A stretch of 6,988 nucleotides of DNA, from contig CAIUKZ010000012.1 in NCBI GenBank assembly GCA_903899865.1, positions 1 to 6,988 of the forward strand, given 5' to 3'. The stretch comes from an uncultured Bacteroidales bacterium (GTDB lineage: Bacteria > Bacteroidota > Bacteroidia > Bacteroidales > Paludibacteraceae). The position numbers were made by a program, and so were the translations under genes. The notes beneath the pieces are model-generated. The model saw only the letters and a program-made list of their open reading frames with translations, searched no databases and was not told the origin of the DNA. Positions 1-6,547 of this stretch are shown here, one piece after another (the stretch's first letter is position 1; every line of letters starts with the position of its first letter).

Positions 1-1
1 C

Positions 2-886
2 GGAGATGTACCAAATTACTTCGATGCAATTGTGGTGGATGCACCTTGCTCTGGTGAAGGTATGTTCCGCAAAGACAACAATGCCATCGGTGAGTGGTCA
101 TTAGCCAATGTTGAAAACTGTGTAGAACGTCAACGAAATATTTTGACCCAAGTATGGAATGCACTGAAACAGGAAGGAATCATGGTCTACAGTACGTGTA
201 CCTACAATACACAGGAAAACGAAGAAAATGTAGCTTGGATATGTAAAGAGTTAGGCGCAGAACCTTTGACAATAGATATAAAAGAAAACGAAGATATTAC
301 AGTGACCAATCTTGGCTACCGATTTTACCCACACAAAACAAAAGGCGAAGGATTTTTTCTTGCAATATTAAAAAAAACCTCACATCCCAATCGGAGTTAT
401 AAAGCAAAATTATCCAACAAAAAACATAGCAACCTTATCAAGAACATAACGCTACCATACTTTAAATTAAAGAATGAACACCACTGGGTAGTAGTAGAAA
501 ACAACAAACAACTCAACGCTTTTCCTACAACAAAACACAATGATTATGAATTCATTACTGACAAATTCAACTGTATGGTATCGGGCATATTTCTAGGTGA
601 AATGAAAGGAAAAGACTTTATTCCTTCTATTAACGTAGCACTATCAAAACAACTTGACCTTTCAAGTGCCATCACAGTAGAAGTTGACTACCCTACTGCC
701 ATTAGATATTTAAAAAAGGAATCAATTATTCTACAAGATAATCAAAAGAATTACATCATAGTTTGTTATAAAGGTTTACCTTTGGGCTGGGTGAAAAATT
801 TGGGTACTAGATGCAATAATATGTATCCAAACGAATGGAGAATAAGGATGCACACTAATAATTTTGAAAACCAAATGTTTCATTAG
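2..886 (+). CDS. RsmB/RsmF-family rRNA cytosine-C5 methyltransferase, C-terminal part (5' end outside window)
   Basis: The frame is open from the window edge, so only the last 294 residues are visible; the internal GTG at 32 is not a start because the conserved motif already runs through it (DAIVVDAPCSGEG). Seen: motif IV DAPCSGEGMFRK, and motif VI YSTCTYNTQENEENV, about 50 residues later. In the NOL1/NOP2/Sun family, motif VI supplies the cysteine that attacks C6 of the target cytosine and the motif IV cysteine helps release product. The tail ends in a block (PLGWVKNLGTRCNNMYPNEW) that I know from the C-terminal RNA-binding region of RsmF-like proteins in Bacteroidota. The protein therefore probably makes an m5C in rRNA using S-adenosylmethionine, in the cytoplasm. 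Which cytosine it modifies cannot be told from sequence, so no symbol is given. The last residues after EWRIRM look like an added tail. The next gene follows after 157 non-coding bases. Confidence 0.9.
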   Translation, partial: GDVPNYFDAIVVDAPCSGEGMFRKDNNAIGEWSLANVENCVERQRNILTQVWNALKQEGIMVYSTCTYNTQENEENVAWICKELGAEPLTIDIKENEDITVTNLGYRFYPHKTKGEGFFLAILKKTSHPNRSYKAKLSNKKHSNLIKNITLPYFKLKNEHHWVVVENNKQLNAFPTTKHNDYEFITDKFNCMVSGIFLGEMKGKDFIPSINVALSKQLDLSSAITVEVDYPTAIRYLKKESIILQDNQKNYIIVCYKGLPLGWVKNLGTRCNNMYPNEWRIRMHTNNFENQMFH

Positions 887-903
887 AAGTTTTGAAAACC
901 AAA
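862..903 (+). repeat. 14-bp direct repeat straddling the methyltransferase stop codon
   Basis: TTTTGAAAACCAAA occurs at 862-875 and again at 890-903, a period of 28 bases. The first copy encodes part of the protein's tail (NFENQ) and the second lies just past the TAG at 884-886. It looks like a small local tandem duplication that has since diverged. No function is implied. Confidence 0.6.
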
Positions 904-1043
904 CGAATGATTCAATCAGTGTCTATCTAATTTATGTTGATCAAAGGGTTATGAATAAAACTTGAGAACAAATAAAATTGTGATTAGGCATTTAATTAAA
1001 TGTAATTTGGGTTAAAATTTGGCGCACTATTTGTTATTTGAAA

Positions 1044-1793
1044 ATGAAAGTACTATTTTTAGGAACAGGAACATCCACAGGCGTACCTCAGATAGGGTGC
1101 AGCTGCACTACCTGCACTTCTACCAATAAAAAGGATACACGACTTCGAGCCTCAGTACTCATCAATGATGGTGATGGAAATATTCTGATAGATTGTGGCC
1201 CTGACTTTAGACAGCAAATGCTAAACAACAGCATTAATAGTCTGAAAGCCATACTAATAACCCATGAGCATTATGACCATATAAGTGGATTGGACGACAT
1301 CAGACCACTTGGAGACATGGATGTATATGCTCAAACACGTGTATTAAATACCATACGACAAAACATGTATTATTGTTTTGCCGAAAACAAATATCCTGGA
1401 GTTCCAAACATTAATTTGATTGCTATTGACCAGATAAAGTTTAAGGTCGGCAACACGGTTATTCAACCAATTCAATTGATGCATTACAAGCTCCCAATTT
1501 TGGGTTTTCGAATTGGTAATTTTGCTTACTTAACTGACGTTAAAACAATAGATGACGATTCAATGAGTCAATTAAAAGATCTTGATGTGCTAGTTATTAA
1601 TGCATTAAGGCATCATAATCACATAGCACATCTCACAATGGAAGAAGCACTAATACTTTCAAATAAAATCGGTGCAAAGCATACATATCTAACACACATG
1701 AGTCATGAATTAGGACCGCATGATGTTATTTCAGCACAAATCCCAAGCAATGTATCATTTGCTTATGATGGTCTTGTGCTTGACATAGATTAA
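1044..1793 (+). CDS. PhnP-like metallo-beta-lactamase-fold hydrolase
   Basis: A 249-residue protein of the metallo-beta-lactamase superfamily. Seen: N-terminal strand MKVLFLGTGTSTGVP, then GCSCTTC (C19, C21, C24), the metal motif THEHYDH (H74, H76, D78, H79), and likely further ligands H147 (MHYKLP), D165 (LTDVKT) and H218 (THMSHE). The order and the GCxCxxC cluster match PhnP, the E. coli cyclic-phosphate phosphodiesterase, where the cysteines bind a structural zinc. A hydrolase acting on a phosphodiester or cyclic phosphate is therefore likely, probably cytoplasmic since no signal peptide is visible. No phosphonate (phn) genes are nearby, so a role in C-P lyase metabolism is not supported; many Bacteroidota carry such a stand-alone copy. 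ATG at 1044 is chosen: the family begins right there with MKV, and the in-frame TTG at 1038 would add only two residues. No ribosome binding site or convincing promoter is visible upstream. The next gene starts 46 bases after the stop. Confidence 0.88.
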   Translation: MKVLFLGTGTSTGVPQIGCSCTTCTSTNKKDTRLRASVLINDGDGNILIDCGPDFRQQMLNNSINSLKAILITHEHYDHISGLDDIRPLGDMDVYAQTRVLNTIRQNMYYCFAENKYPGVPNINLIAIDQIKFKVGNTVIQPIQLMHYKLPILGFRIGNFAYLTDVKTIDDDSMSQLKDLDVLVINALRHHNHIAHLTMEEALILSNKIGAKHTYLTHMSHELGPHDVISAQIPSNVSFAYDGLVLDID

Positions 1794-1839
1794 TTTAATC
1801 AAATACTGAAGAATTGTACCAAAATTTTGCTTATAAAAT

Positions 1840-2892
1840 ATGCTTATGTTAACGATAAATAGTAAAAAATGGATCTTAATTTTATGCGTTGCTGCATTGA
1901 CCGGATGTACCAGTATGCAATACACTTCGCTAGATGTACTTAGACCGGCAAAGGTTTCATTCCGTAATGATGCAAACAATATTTTGATAATCAACAATTC
2001 AATTATTCAACCTGAAAGTAAAGGACATAGTACACAAGCATTCAATGAAAAGTTGAAAAACGTTTCAGTCAAAGGTGATAGTCTATCCATCTACTGCCTC
2101 GGTGCATTGACCCAAGAATTGGATGCAAAAAATTTCTTCAACACCGTACAGTTGAACGCAAAGTCATTGAACACAAAGATGGACTTCAACAAGATATTCC
2201 CACTAAAGCAAGAAGCTGTTGATAGTATTTGTACAAAATACAATTCGAATGTACTACTTACACTCGACAAAATTGAAGTCAATGATGAGCTCGTGGAACT
2301 ATATTCTGAAGAAAAAGACGATTATCTCTCAAGCCTCGAAGTTAAGCTAAAAACATTCTGGAGCATACAGTATCCCCAATCTACCATCCACTCCAACATC
2401 GCATTTAATGACACCATCTACTGGCAATCAAACGGTGAAACCAATGCAATGGCTAGTTTCAAACTCCCTAGAAGAGAAGACGCATTGGTTGATGCCGCCC
2501 TGGTGGTGGGTAGAAAAATGACCAATAGATTAATTCCATATTGGGAAAAGGCGGATAGGTATTTTATAATTTATCCCAACAAACAATTAAAACAAGGAAT
2601 GGACTCTGTATATAATAAAAACTGGCAAGCTGCTATTGGTATTTGGGAACAATTATTGACAAAAACTAAAAACAGTTACCTACAAGCCATCACTAAAAAT
2701 AACCTAGCCATTTGCTACGAAATAGTTGGGAATGTAGATAAAGCTTTTGACTATGCATCTCAAGCCTATTATGGATATGCCAAAATGGATTTAGTTAGCT
2801 ACGATGAATTGTCAAGGGTTGCCGAGTATATGAACGAACTGGCAATCAGAAAAGGAGAAATTGATTTTCTTAAAAAGCAATTGGGCAAATAA
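1840..2892 (+). CDS. Lipoprotein with C-terminal TPR repeats (DUF6340-like)
   Basis: A 350-residue envelope protein. Seen: basic start (NSKK), hydrophobic stretch WILILCVAAL and lipobox LTGC, giving a lipid-modified cysteine at residue 23. The mature protein begins CTSMQYTSLDVLRPAKVSF. The LRPAKV segment followed by a strand such as NNILIINNS is what I recall from the DUF6340 lipoproteins of Bacteroidota. Residues about 252-314 hold one or two TPR units, with motifs NWQAAIGIWEQLL and AITKNNLAICYEIVGNVDKA, suggesting a protein-binding surface. There is no aspartate at position +2 and no acidic lipoprotein export signal just after the cysteine, so an outer-membrane lipoprotein facing the periplasm is the likelier placement. 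Function is unknown. An ATG at 1846 is an equally possible start and would shorten the signal peptide by two residues. The gene lies 46 bases after the hydrolase and may share its transcript. Confidence 0.8.
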   Translation: MLMLTINSKKWILILCVAALTGCTSMQYTSLDVLRPAKVSFRNDANNILIINNSIIQPESKGHSTQAFNEKLKNVSVKGDSLSIYCLGALTQELDAKNFFNTVQLNAKSLNTKMDFNKIFPLKQEAVDSICTKYNSNVLLTLDKIEVNDELVELYSEEKDDYLSSLEVKLKTFWSIQYPQSTIHSNIAFNDTIYWQSNGETNAMASFKLPRREDALVDAALVVGRKMTNRLIPYWEKADRYFIIYPNKQLKQGMDSVYNKNWQAAIGIWEQLLTKTKNSYLQAITKNNLAICYEIVGNVDKAFDYASQAYYGYAKMDLVSYDELSRVAEYMNELAIRKGEIDFLKKQLGK

Positions 2893-2910
2893 AATCTCAA
2901 TTTTCTTACT

Positions 2911-2918
2911 TACCTTTG
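2911..2918 (+). promoter_or_regulatory. Bacteroidota-type -7 element upstream of the DUF4301 gene
   Basis: TACCTTTG matches TAnnTTTG exactly and lies 30 bases before the ATG at 2949, giving an inferred leader of roughly 25 bases. The matching -33 TTG is not at the normal 19-21 base distance; the nearest, at 2881-2883, is 27 bases upstream. It is therefore a probable but possibly weak promoter, and read-through from the lipoprotein gene (18 bases upstream) is also possible. Confidence 0.5.
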
Positions 2919-2948
2919 TAGCATTATTAATCTACAAAGAATAAAAAT

Positions 2949-4466
2949 ATGTATTCGACCTCCGATGAAGCCATACTTGAAAAACGTGGTATTTCAAAAC
3001 AACAAATCAGCAATCAATTGCAGAGCTTTGAAAACGGATTTCCATTCCTCGAAATCAAAAGTGCAGCATCCATTACCAACGGCATCGTAAAATTAGACCC
3101 ACAAAGCACGGAGCAAATACTTACCAAATGGAATGAGTATTTAAATACCAATGCTAAGATTCTTAAATTTGTTCCAGCTTCAGGTGCTGCTAGTAGAATG
3201 TTCAAAGATTTATTTGAATTCATAGAACGTGGTGACAATAAAATAACTACTAATTTTGAAAATAAATTTTTCTCAGAAATTAGGAAATTTGCATTTTACT
3301 CCGATTTAAATCAAGAGTGTATTAAAAACAATGGCAAATCAATTGAGACTTTAATCAATGAAAACCAACACGTTGATATCGTCAAAAACCTACTTTTAGA
3401 CAGTGGGCTCAATTATGGATCATTACCCAAAGGTTTACTGAAATTTCACTCCTACCCTACCGAAAACCGCACTCCAATGCTCGAGCACTTGGTGGAAGGA
3501 GCACTTTACGCATCCAACAAGGCGAAGGCAGTAAACATTCACTATACAGTTTCAAAAGAACATCGAATGCTTTTCGAAAAGCATTTCGAAGAAAACAAAG
3601 CTACTTACGAAAACATACTGAATGTACGATTTAATATCAGTTTTTCAGAACAAAAACCATCGACAGACACCATTGCCGCTGATGAAAACAACCAAGCATT
3701 CAGAGATAAGGGAGAATTGGTATTTCGTCCTGGTGGACACGGTGCACTGATTGAAAACCTGAACGACTTAGATGGTGATGTGATTTTCATAAAGAACATC
3801 GACAATGTAGTTCCTGACTTACTAAAAGAAACTACAGTAACCTATAAAAAGCTAATTGCAGGATTGCTTGTAGAATTACAAAGCAAATGTTTTGCATACC
3901 TCACAGAATTGGAAAATGATGCAATCACTAGTGACAAACTAAAAGAAATAGCTGCATTTTCTACCAATGAATTGTTTAACATTCACCCTAATGAGTCAAC
4001 ACTTACCAACGAGGAATTGAGAAAGTACTTGATTGGGAAATTAGACCGACCTATCAGAATATGTGGAATGGTGAAAAACGAAGGGGAGCCAGGAGGTGGT
4101 CCATTTATGACTGTAAACAGCGATGGAACAGTTTCACCTCAAATACTTGAAAGCTCACAAATCAATTTATCTGTACCAACGGAAAAAGAAAAGATGGAAA
4201 ATGCAACACACTTCAATCCTGTTGATTTGGTGTGTGGTGTGAAAAACTATCGCGGTGAGAAATTTGATTTACTCAGATTTGTTGATAAAAACACTGGATT
4301 TATTTCCTACAAATCCAAAAATGGTAAGGAGCTAAAAGCGCTGGAGTTACCAGGACTTTGGAATGGTGCGATGAGTGACTGGAACACCATTTTTGTGGAA
4401 GTACCTGTGGCTACATTCAATCCTGTCAAAACTGTAAACGACTTGTTGCGCCCTGAGCACCAGTGA
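2949..4466 (+). CDS. DUF4301 family protein, probable divergent UDP-sugar pyrophosphorylase-like nucleotidyltransferase
   Basis: A 505-residue soluble protein without signal peptide or membrane segment. I recognise the DUF4301 family of Bacteroidota from its N-terminus (EKRGISKQQISNQLQSFENGFPFLEI) and from KFVPASGAASRMFK at 73-86. Several motifs recall eukaryote-type UDP-sugar pyrophosphorylases. The glycine-rich PASGAASRM stands where those enzymes have the nucleotide loop ending in G(T)RM. FRPGGHGALIENL (259-271) resembles their PPGHGD segment. VIFIKNIDNVVPD (278-290) resembles their FxxNIDNL metal/sugar segment. RICGMVKNEGEPGGGPF (370-386) and ESSQI (401-405) resemble their later VGVV...EYSEI region. 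That the protein transfers a nucleotide onto a sugar phosphate is inference from these motifs; family membership is much surer. ATG at 2949 is chosen because it sits just downstream of a -7 element and fits the family start. A long hairpin lies 44 bases past the stop. Neighbours give no pathway clue. Confidence 0.85.
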   Translation: MYSTSDEAILEKRGISKQQISNQLQSFENGFPFLEIKSAASITNGIVKLDPQSTEQILTKWNEYLNTNAKILKFVPASGAASRMFKDLFEFIERGDNKITTNFENKFFSEIRKFAFYSDLNQECIKNNGKSIETLINENQHVDIVKNLLLDSGLNYGSLPKGLLKFHSYPTENRTPMLEHLVEGALYASNKAKAVNIHYTVSKEHRMLFEKHFEENKATYENILNVRFNISFSEQKPSTDTIAADENNQAFRDKGELVFRPGGHGALIENLNDLDGDVIFIKNIDNVVPDLLKETTVTYKKLIAGLLVELQSKCFAYLTELENDAITSDKLKEIAAFSTNELFNIHPNESTLTNEELRKYLIGKLDRPIRICGMVKNEGEPGGGPFMTVNSDGTVSPQILESSQINLSVPTEKEKMENATHFNPVDLVCGVKNYRGEKFDLLRFVDKNTGFISYKSKNGKELKALELPGLWNGAMSDWNTIFVEVPVATFNPVKTVNDLLRPEHQ

Positions 4467-4509
4467 TGCATCTCAAGCAATTCATCCTTCTTTTAAAGCA
4501 CAATTCAAT

Positions 4510-4559
4510 ATTAGCATCTAGTTTTCCTCAACTAAATTGGGCGAAAACTAGATGCTAAT
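4510..4559. repeat. Perfect 17-bp inverted repeat with 16-base loop (possible terminator)
   Basis: ATTAGCATCTAGTTTTC at 4510-4526 is exactly the reverse complement of 4543-4559; the spacer is 4527-4542. It lies 44 bases after the DUF4301 stop, where a terminator would be expected, and RNA from either strand would fold into a strong stem. However, no run of T follows on the + strand (the next bases are TGTATTTAC), so it is not a classic intrinsic terminator. It may stabilise the 3' end, or be the remnant of a small palindromic repeat element. Confidence 0.7.
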
Positions 4560-4678
4560 TGTATTTACAAAAACCAGGTAGAGTTTGAATACAACCTATC
4601 CAAATTCCTAAAAATTGGATGAAAGTCAAATAGCAATCAACAAAAAACCAGATGCTCATGTTATGCTTATCAATTGAC

Positions 4679-4709
4679 TTTGCCATTATAAATTTATGCC
4701 CTACCTTTG
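4679..4709 (+). promoter_or_regulatory. Bacteroidota-type promoter for the CCA-enzyme gene
   Basis: The -33 element TTTG (4679-4682) and the -7 element TACCTTTG (4702-4709) are separated by 19 bases, an excellent match to the TTG / TAnnTTTG pattern used by the primary sigma factor of Bacteroidota. Transcription should begin near 4714-4717, leaving a leader of only about 20 bases before the ATG at 4734. This placement also excludes the in-frame TTG at 4707, which lies inside the -7 element. Confidence 0.8.
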
Positions 4710-4733
4710 CGGACTAGAATAGAACAAACAGAA

Positions 4734-6131
4734 ATGAAAGAATACCTACAGGATAAAATTTTCAAAATTATATCAGATGCAGCCGAAGAGCAAGCACAAG
4801 AATGTTATGTAATAGGTGGATATGTGCGAGACATTTTCCTTAAAAGAAATTCAAAAGACATCGACGTAGTCGTTGTAGGAAGCGGAATTGAGCTAGCTGG
4901 AAAAGTGAATGAAAAACTTGGAAAAGGATCTCATTTGACTGTCTTCAAAAACTTTGGTACAGCACAAGTCAAATGTGGTGATATTGAAGTAGAATTTGTT
5001 GGTGCACGCAAGGAATCCTACCAACGTGACTCGCGCAAACCAATAGTGGAAGATGGCACACTTGAGGATGATCAGAACCGAAGAGATTTTACCATCAATG
5101 CACTAGCGCTGTGTTTAAACAAAGAAAGATACGGAGAGCTAGTTGACCCGTTTGGAGGATTGAATGATTTGAAAAATTTTGTGATCCGCACACCACTGGA
5201 TCCTGACATTACATTTTCGGATGACCCATTGCGGATGATGCGTGGTATCCGATTTGCGGCACAGCTAGGTTTTTTTCTAGAATCAAGCACTTTTGATTCA
5301 ATTTCCAAGAACAAAGAAAGAATTGGCATTATTTCAAAAGAAAGAATAGCAGATGAATTAAATAAAATCATGCTATCGCGCAAACCATCAGTGGGATTTA
5401 TTTTGTTGGAAAAAACAGGATTATTGGAGCTAATTTTCCCTGAAGTATTGGCACTAAAAGGTGCTGAAACCAAGGATGGCGTAGGTCATAAGGACAATTT
5501 TTATCATACATTAGCCGTATTGGATGGATTGTGCGAACACACGGACAATCTCTGGCTCAGATGGGCTGCTCTTTTGCATGACATTGGTAAACCCCGTACC
5601 AAACGCTTTGACGCAAAACTTGGCTGGACCTTTCACAACCACAATTATATTGGTGAGAAAATGATACCAGAGATTTTTCGAAGGATGAAACTGCCTACCA
5701 ATGAAAAGATGAAATACGTTCAGAAAATGGTGTCATTGCACATGCGTCCTATCTCCTTGAGTGATCATGAAGTTACTGACTCTGCCATACGCCGACTTCT
5801 ATTCGATGCTGGTGACGACATCGATGATCTGATGAAACTCTGCGAGGCTGACATCACCTCCAAAAATCCTGATAAGGTAAAAAGATTTAGAGCTAATTTT
5901 CAACTGGTAAGGCAAAAGCTGCAAGAGATAGAGGAAAAGGATAAAGTTCGAAACTTTCAGCCTCCTATCAGTGGACAAGAAATAATGAACACATTTAATT
6001 TGCCAGCATGTTCTACTGTGGGAGAAATAAAAATGCGAATAAAAGATGCAATTTTGGATGGAATTATTCCTAACGAATACGAAGCCGCACGTGTTTATAT
6101 GATGGAAGTGGCCAAGGAGTTAATTGGGTAA
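4734..6131 (+). CDS. cca: CCA-adding tRNA nucleotidyltransferase / poly(A) polymerase family, with HD domain
   Basis: A 465-residue class II nucleotidyltransferase that most likely builds or repairs the CCA end of tRNAs from CTP and ATP. Seen in order: nucleotide-binding VIGGYVRD (26-33); metal-binding DxD in KDIDVVVVG (D42, D44); template region EDDQNRRDFTINALAL (111-126); FSDDPLRMMRGIRFAA (161-176) with ISKERIADEL (200-209) from the neck domain; then an HD domain with H258, the pair LLHDIGKP (H282, D283), HNHN (301-304) and H336. Length and domain order are usual for the HD-fused bacterial form, and no key residue is missing. The HD part may act as a phosphatase/phosphodiesterase, as in E. 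coli CCA enzyme. A poly(A) polymerase of the same family cannot be fully excluded from sequence. The downstream tRNA gene has no encoded CCA, which fits the main assignment. The start is the first ATG after its own promoter. The last codons and stop fall inside a repeat array. Confidence 0.9.
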   Translation: MKEYLQDKIFKIISDAAEEQAQECYVIGGYVRDIFLKRNSKDIDVVVVGSGIELAGKVNEKLGKGSHLTVFKNFGTAQVKCGDIEVEFVGARKESYQRDSRKPIVEDGTLEDDQNRRDFTINALALCLNKERYGELVDPFGGLNDLKNFVIRTPLDPDITFSDDPLRMMRGIRFAAQLGFFLESSTFDSISKNKERIGIISKERIADELNKIMLSRKPSVGFILLEKTGLLELIFPEVLALKGAETKDGVGHKDNFYHTLAVLDGLCEHTDNLWLRWAALLHDIGKPRTKRFDAKLGWTFHNHNYIGEKMIPEIFRRMKLPTNEKMKYVQKMVSLHMRPISLSDHEVTDSAIRRLLFDAGDDIDDLMKLCEADITSKNPDKVKRFRANFQLVRQKLQEIEEKDKVRNFQPPISGQEIMNTFNLPACSTVGEIKMRIKDAILDGIIPNEYEAARVYMMEVAKELIG

Positions 6132-6193
6132 TTGGGTAATTGGTTCATTGGGTTTATCGGTTAATCGGTTTATTGGGTTATTCGGTTCATTGG
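6120..6193. repeat. Degenerate tandem array of about nine 7-9 base units (TTAATTGGG-like)
   Basis: Units in order from 6121: TAATTGGG twice, TAATTGG, TTCATTGGG, TTTATCGG, TTAATCGG, TTTATTGGG, TTATTCGG, TTCATTGG. Unit length drifts between 7 and 9, and variation is mostly at positions 2-3 and T/C before the GG. The array begins inside the CCA-enzyme gene: its first unit encodes the last residues (LIG) and the second unit holds the stop codon. No reading frame or known element accounts for it. It resembles, in reverse complement, the array at 6231-6334. Confidence 0.75.
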
Positions 6194-6230
6194 AAGTTAA
6201 TTTAAAACGAGTATAGTTTAATTCGCGAAC

Positions 6231-6334
6231 TAATGAACTGAATGAACCTTATGAACTTTATGAACTTTATGAACTTTATAAACTTTATAAACTGAATGAA
6301 CCTAATGAACTTGTGAACCTCAGAACTGAATGAA
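6231..6334. repeat. Tandem array with 9-base period (TTTATGAAC-like)
   Basis: Eight consecutive 9-mers fill 6239-6310: TGAATGAAC, CTTATGAAC, TTTATGAAC twice, TTTATAAAC twice, TGAATGAAC, CTAATGAAC. Flanking units at 6231-6238 and 6311-6334 are more decayed or one base shorter. Units such as CCTAATGAAC are close to the reverse complement of array 1 units such as GGTTCATTGG, so the two arrays face each other across about 37 bases. The period is a multiple of three, but no plausible coding frame covers it. The rest of the 292-base gap between the CCA-enzyme gene and the tRNA holds only the tRNA promoter. Confidence 0.8.
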
Positions 6335-6377
6335 TAAATTCACCAACCACTATTTTAAAGCTTTTTTCTCAAAACTA

Positions 6378-6408
6378 TTGCCTATATCACAGAAAAATCC
6401 TATCTTTG
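6378..6408 (+). promoter_or_regulatory. Bacteroidota-type promoter for the tRNA gene
   Basis: TTG at 6378-6380 and TATCTTTG at 6401-6408 are 20 bases apart, fitting the TTG / TAnnTTTG pattern. The tRNA begins 15 bases after the -7 element, so the primary transcript should carry only about 10 extra bases at its 5' end. Confidence 0.8.
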
Positions 6409-6423
6409 CACCTCCAAATTCAA

Positions 6424-6497
6424 GGCGGGATAGCTCAGTTGGTTAGAGCGTCGGATTCATAACCCGGAGGTCACGAGTTCTACTCTCGTTCCCGCTA
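6424..6497 (+). tRNA. tRNA with CAU anticodon, probably elongator tRNA-Met
   Basis: The 74-base cloverleaf folds fully. The acceptor stem is 6424-6430 with 6490-6496; its first pair is a G-U wobble. The D stem is GCTC/GAGC (6433-6436, 6446-6449). The anticodon stem is 6451-6455 with 6463-6467, and the loop TTCATAA has anticodon CAT at 6458-6460. The T stem is ACGAG/CTCGT. The discriminator is A6497, followed by CTA, so the CCA tail is not encoded and must be added enzymatically. The initiator type is unlikely: it would have an unpaired 1-72 end and three G-C pairs below the anticodon loop. A tRNA-Ile with lysidine-modified CAU cannot be excluded. Two oddities: position 57 in the T loop is T rather than a purine (TTCTACT), and the anticodon stem ends in an A-C apposition (31-39). 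It is the only tRNA in the window. Confidence 0.93.
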
Positions 6498-6500
6498 CTA

Positions 6501-6532
6501 AAGGAGATTCAGAAATGAGTCTCCTTTTTTTT
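6501..6532 (+). terminator. Rho-independent terminator after the tRNA
   Basis: A 10-bp stem, AAGGAGATTC (6501-6510) with GAGTCTCCTT (6517-6526), including one T-G pair, encloses the loop AGAAAT and runs into eight T (6525-6532). It begins four bases after the tRNA. It lies 15 bases beyond the recN stop on the opposite strand; read that way the hairpin is followed by only three T, so it would end recN transcripts less efficiently. Confidence 0.88.
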
Positions 6533-6547
6533 GCAAGTCAAACACCT

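Noticed and set aside
1001..1043. Promoter directly upstream of the hydrolase gene
   Set aside because: Several TAATTTGG- or TTATTTG-like strings occur in this AT-rich stretch, but none matches TAnnTTTG with a properly spaced TTG.
1755..1997. 80-residue minus-strand reading frame between the hydrolase and the lipoprotein
   Set aside because: It overlaps the C-terminus of one gene and the signal peptide and lipobox of the next, both well supported, and has no promoter or recognisable motif.
4707..4733. Upstream TTG start for the CCA enzyme
   Set aside because: The TTG is part of the -7 promoter element, so it would lie upstream of the transcription start.
5072..5473. 133-residue reading frame on the minus strand
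   Set aside because: It lies wholly inside the CCA-enzyme gene, whose conserved motifs prove the other frame; its protein resembles no family I recognise.
6242..6295. Short peptide of MNF-like repeats in the 9-base array
   Set aside because: The 9-base period automatically gives an open frame; it is 17 codons long and has no ribosome binding site or other coding sign.
6120..6334. CRISPR array
   Set aside because: Units are 7-9 bases, directly abutting and degenerate, with no unique spacers and no cas genes.
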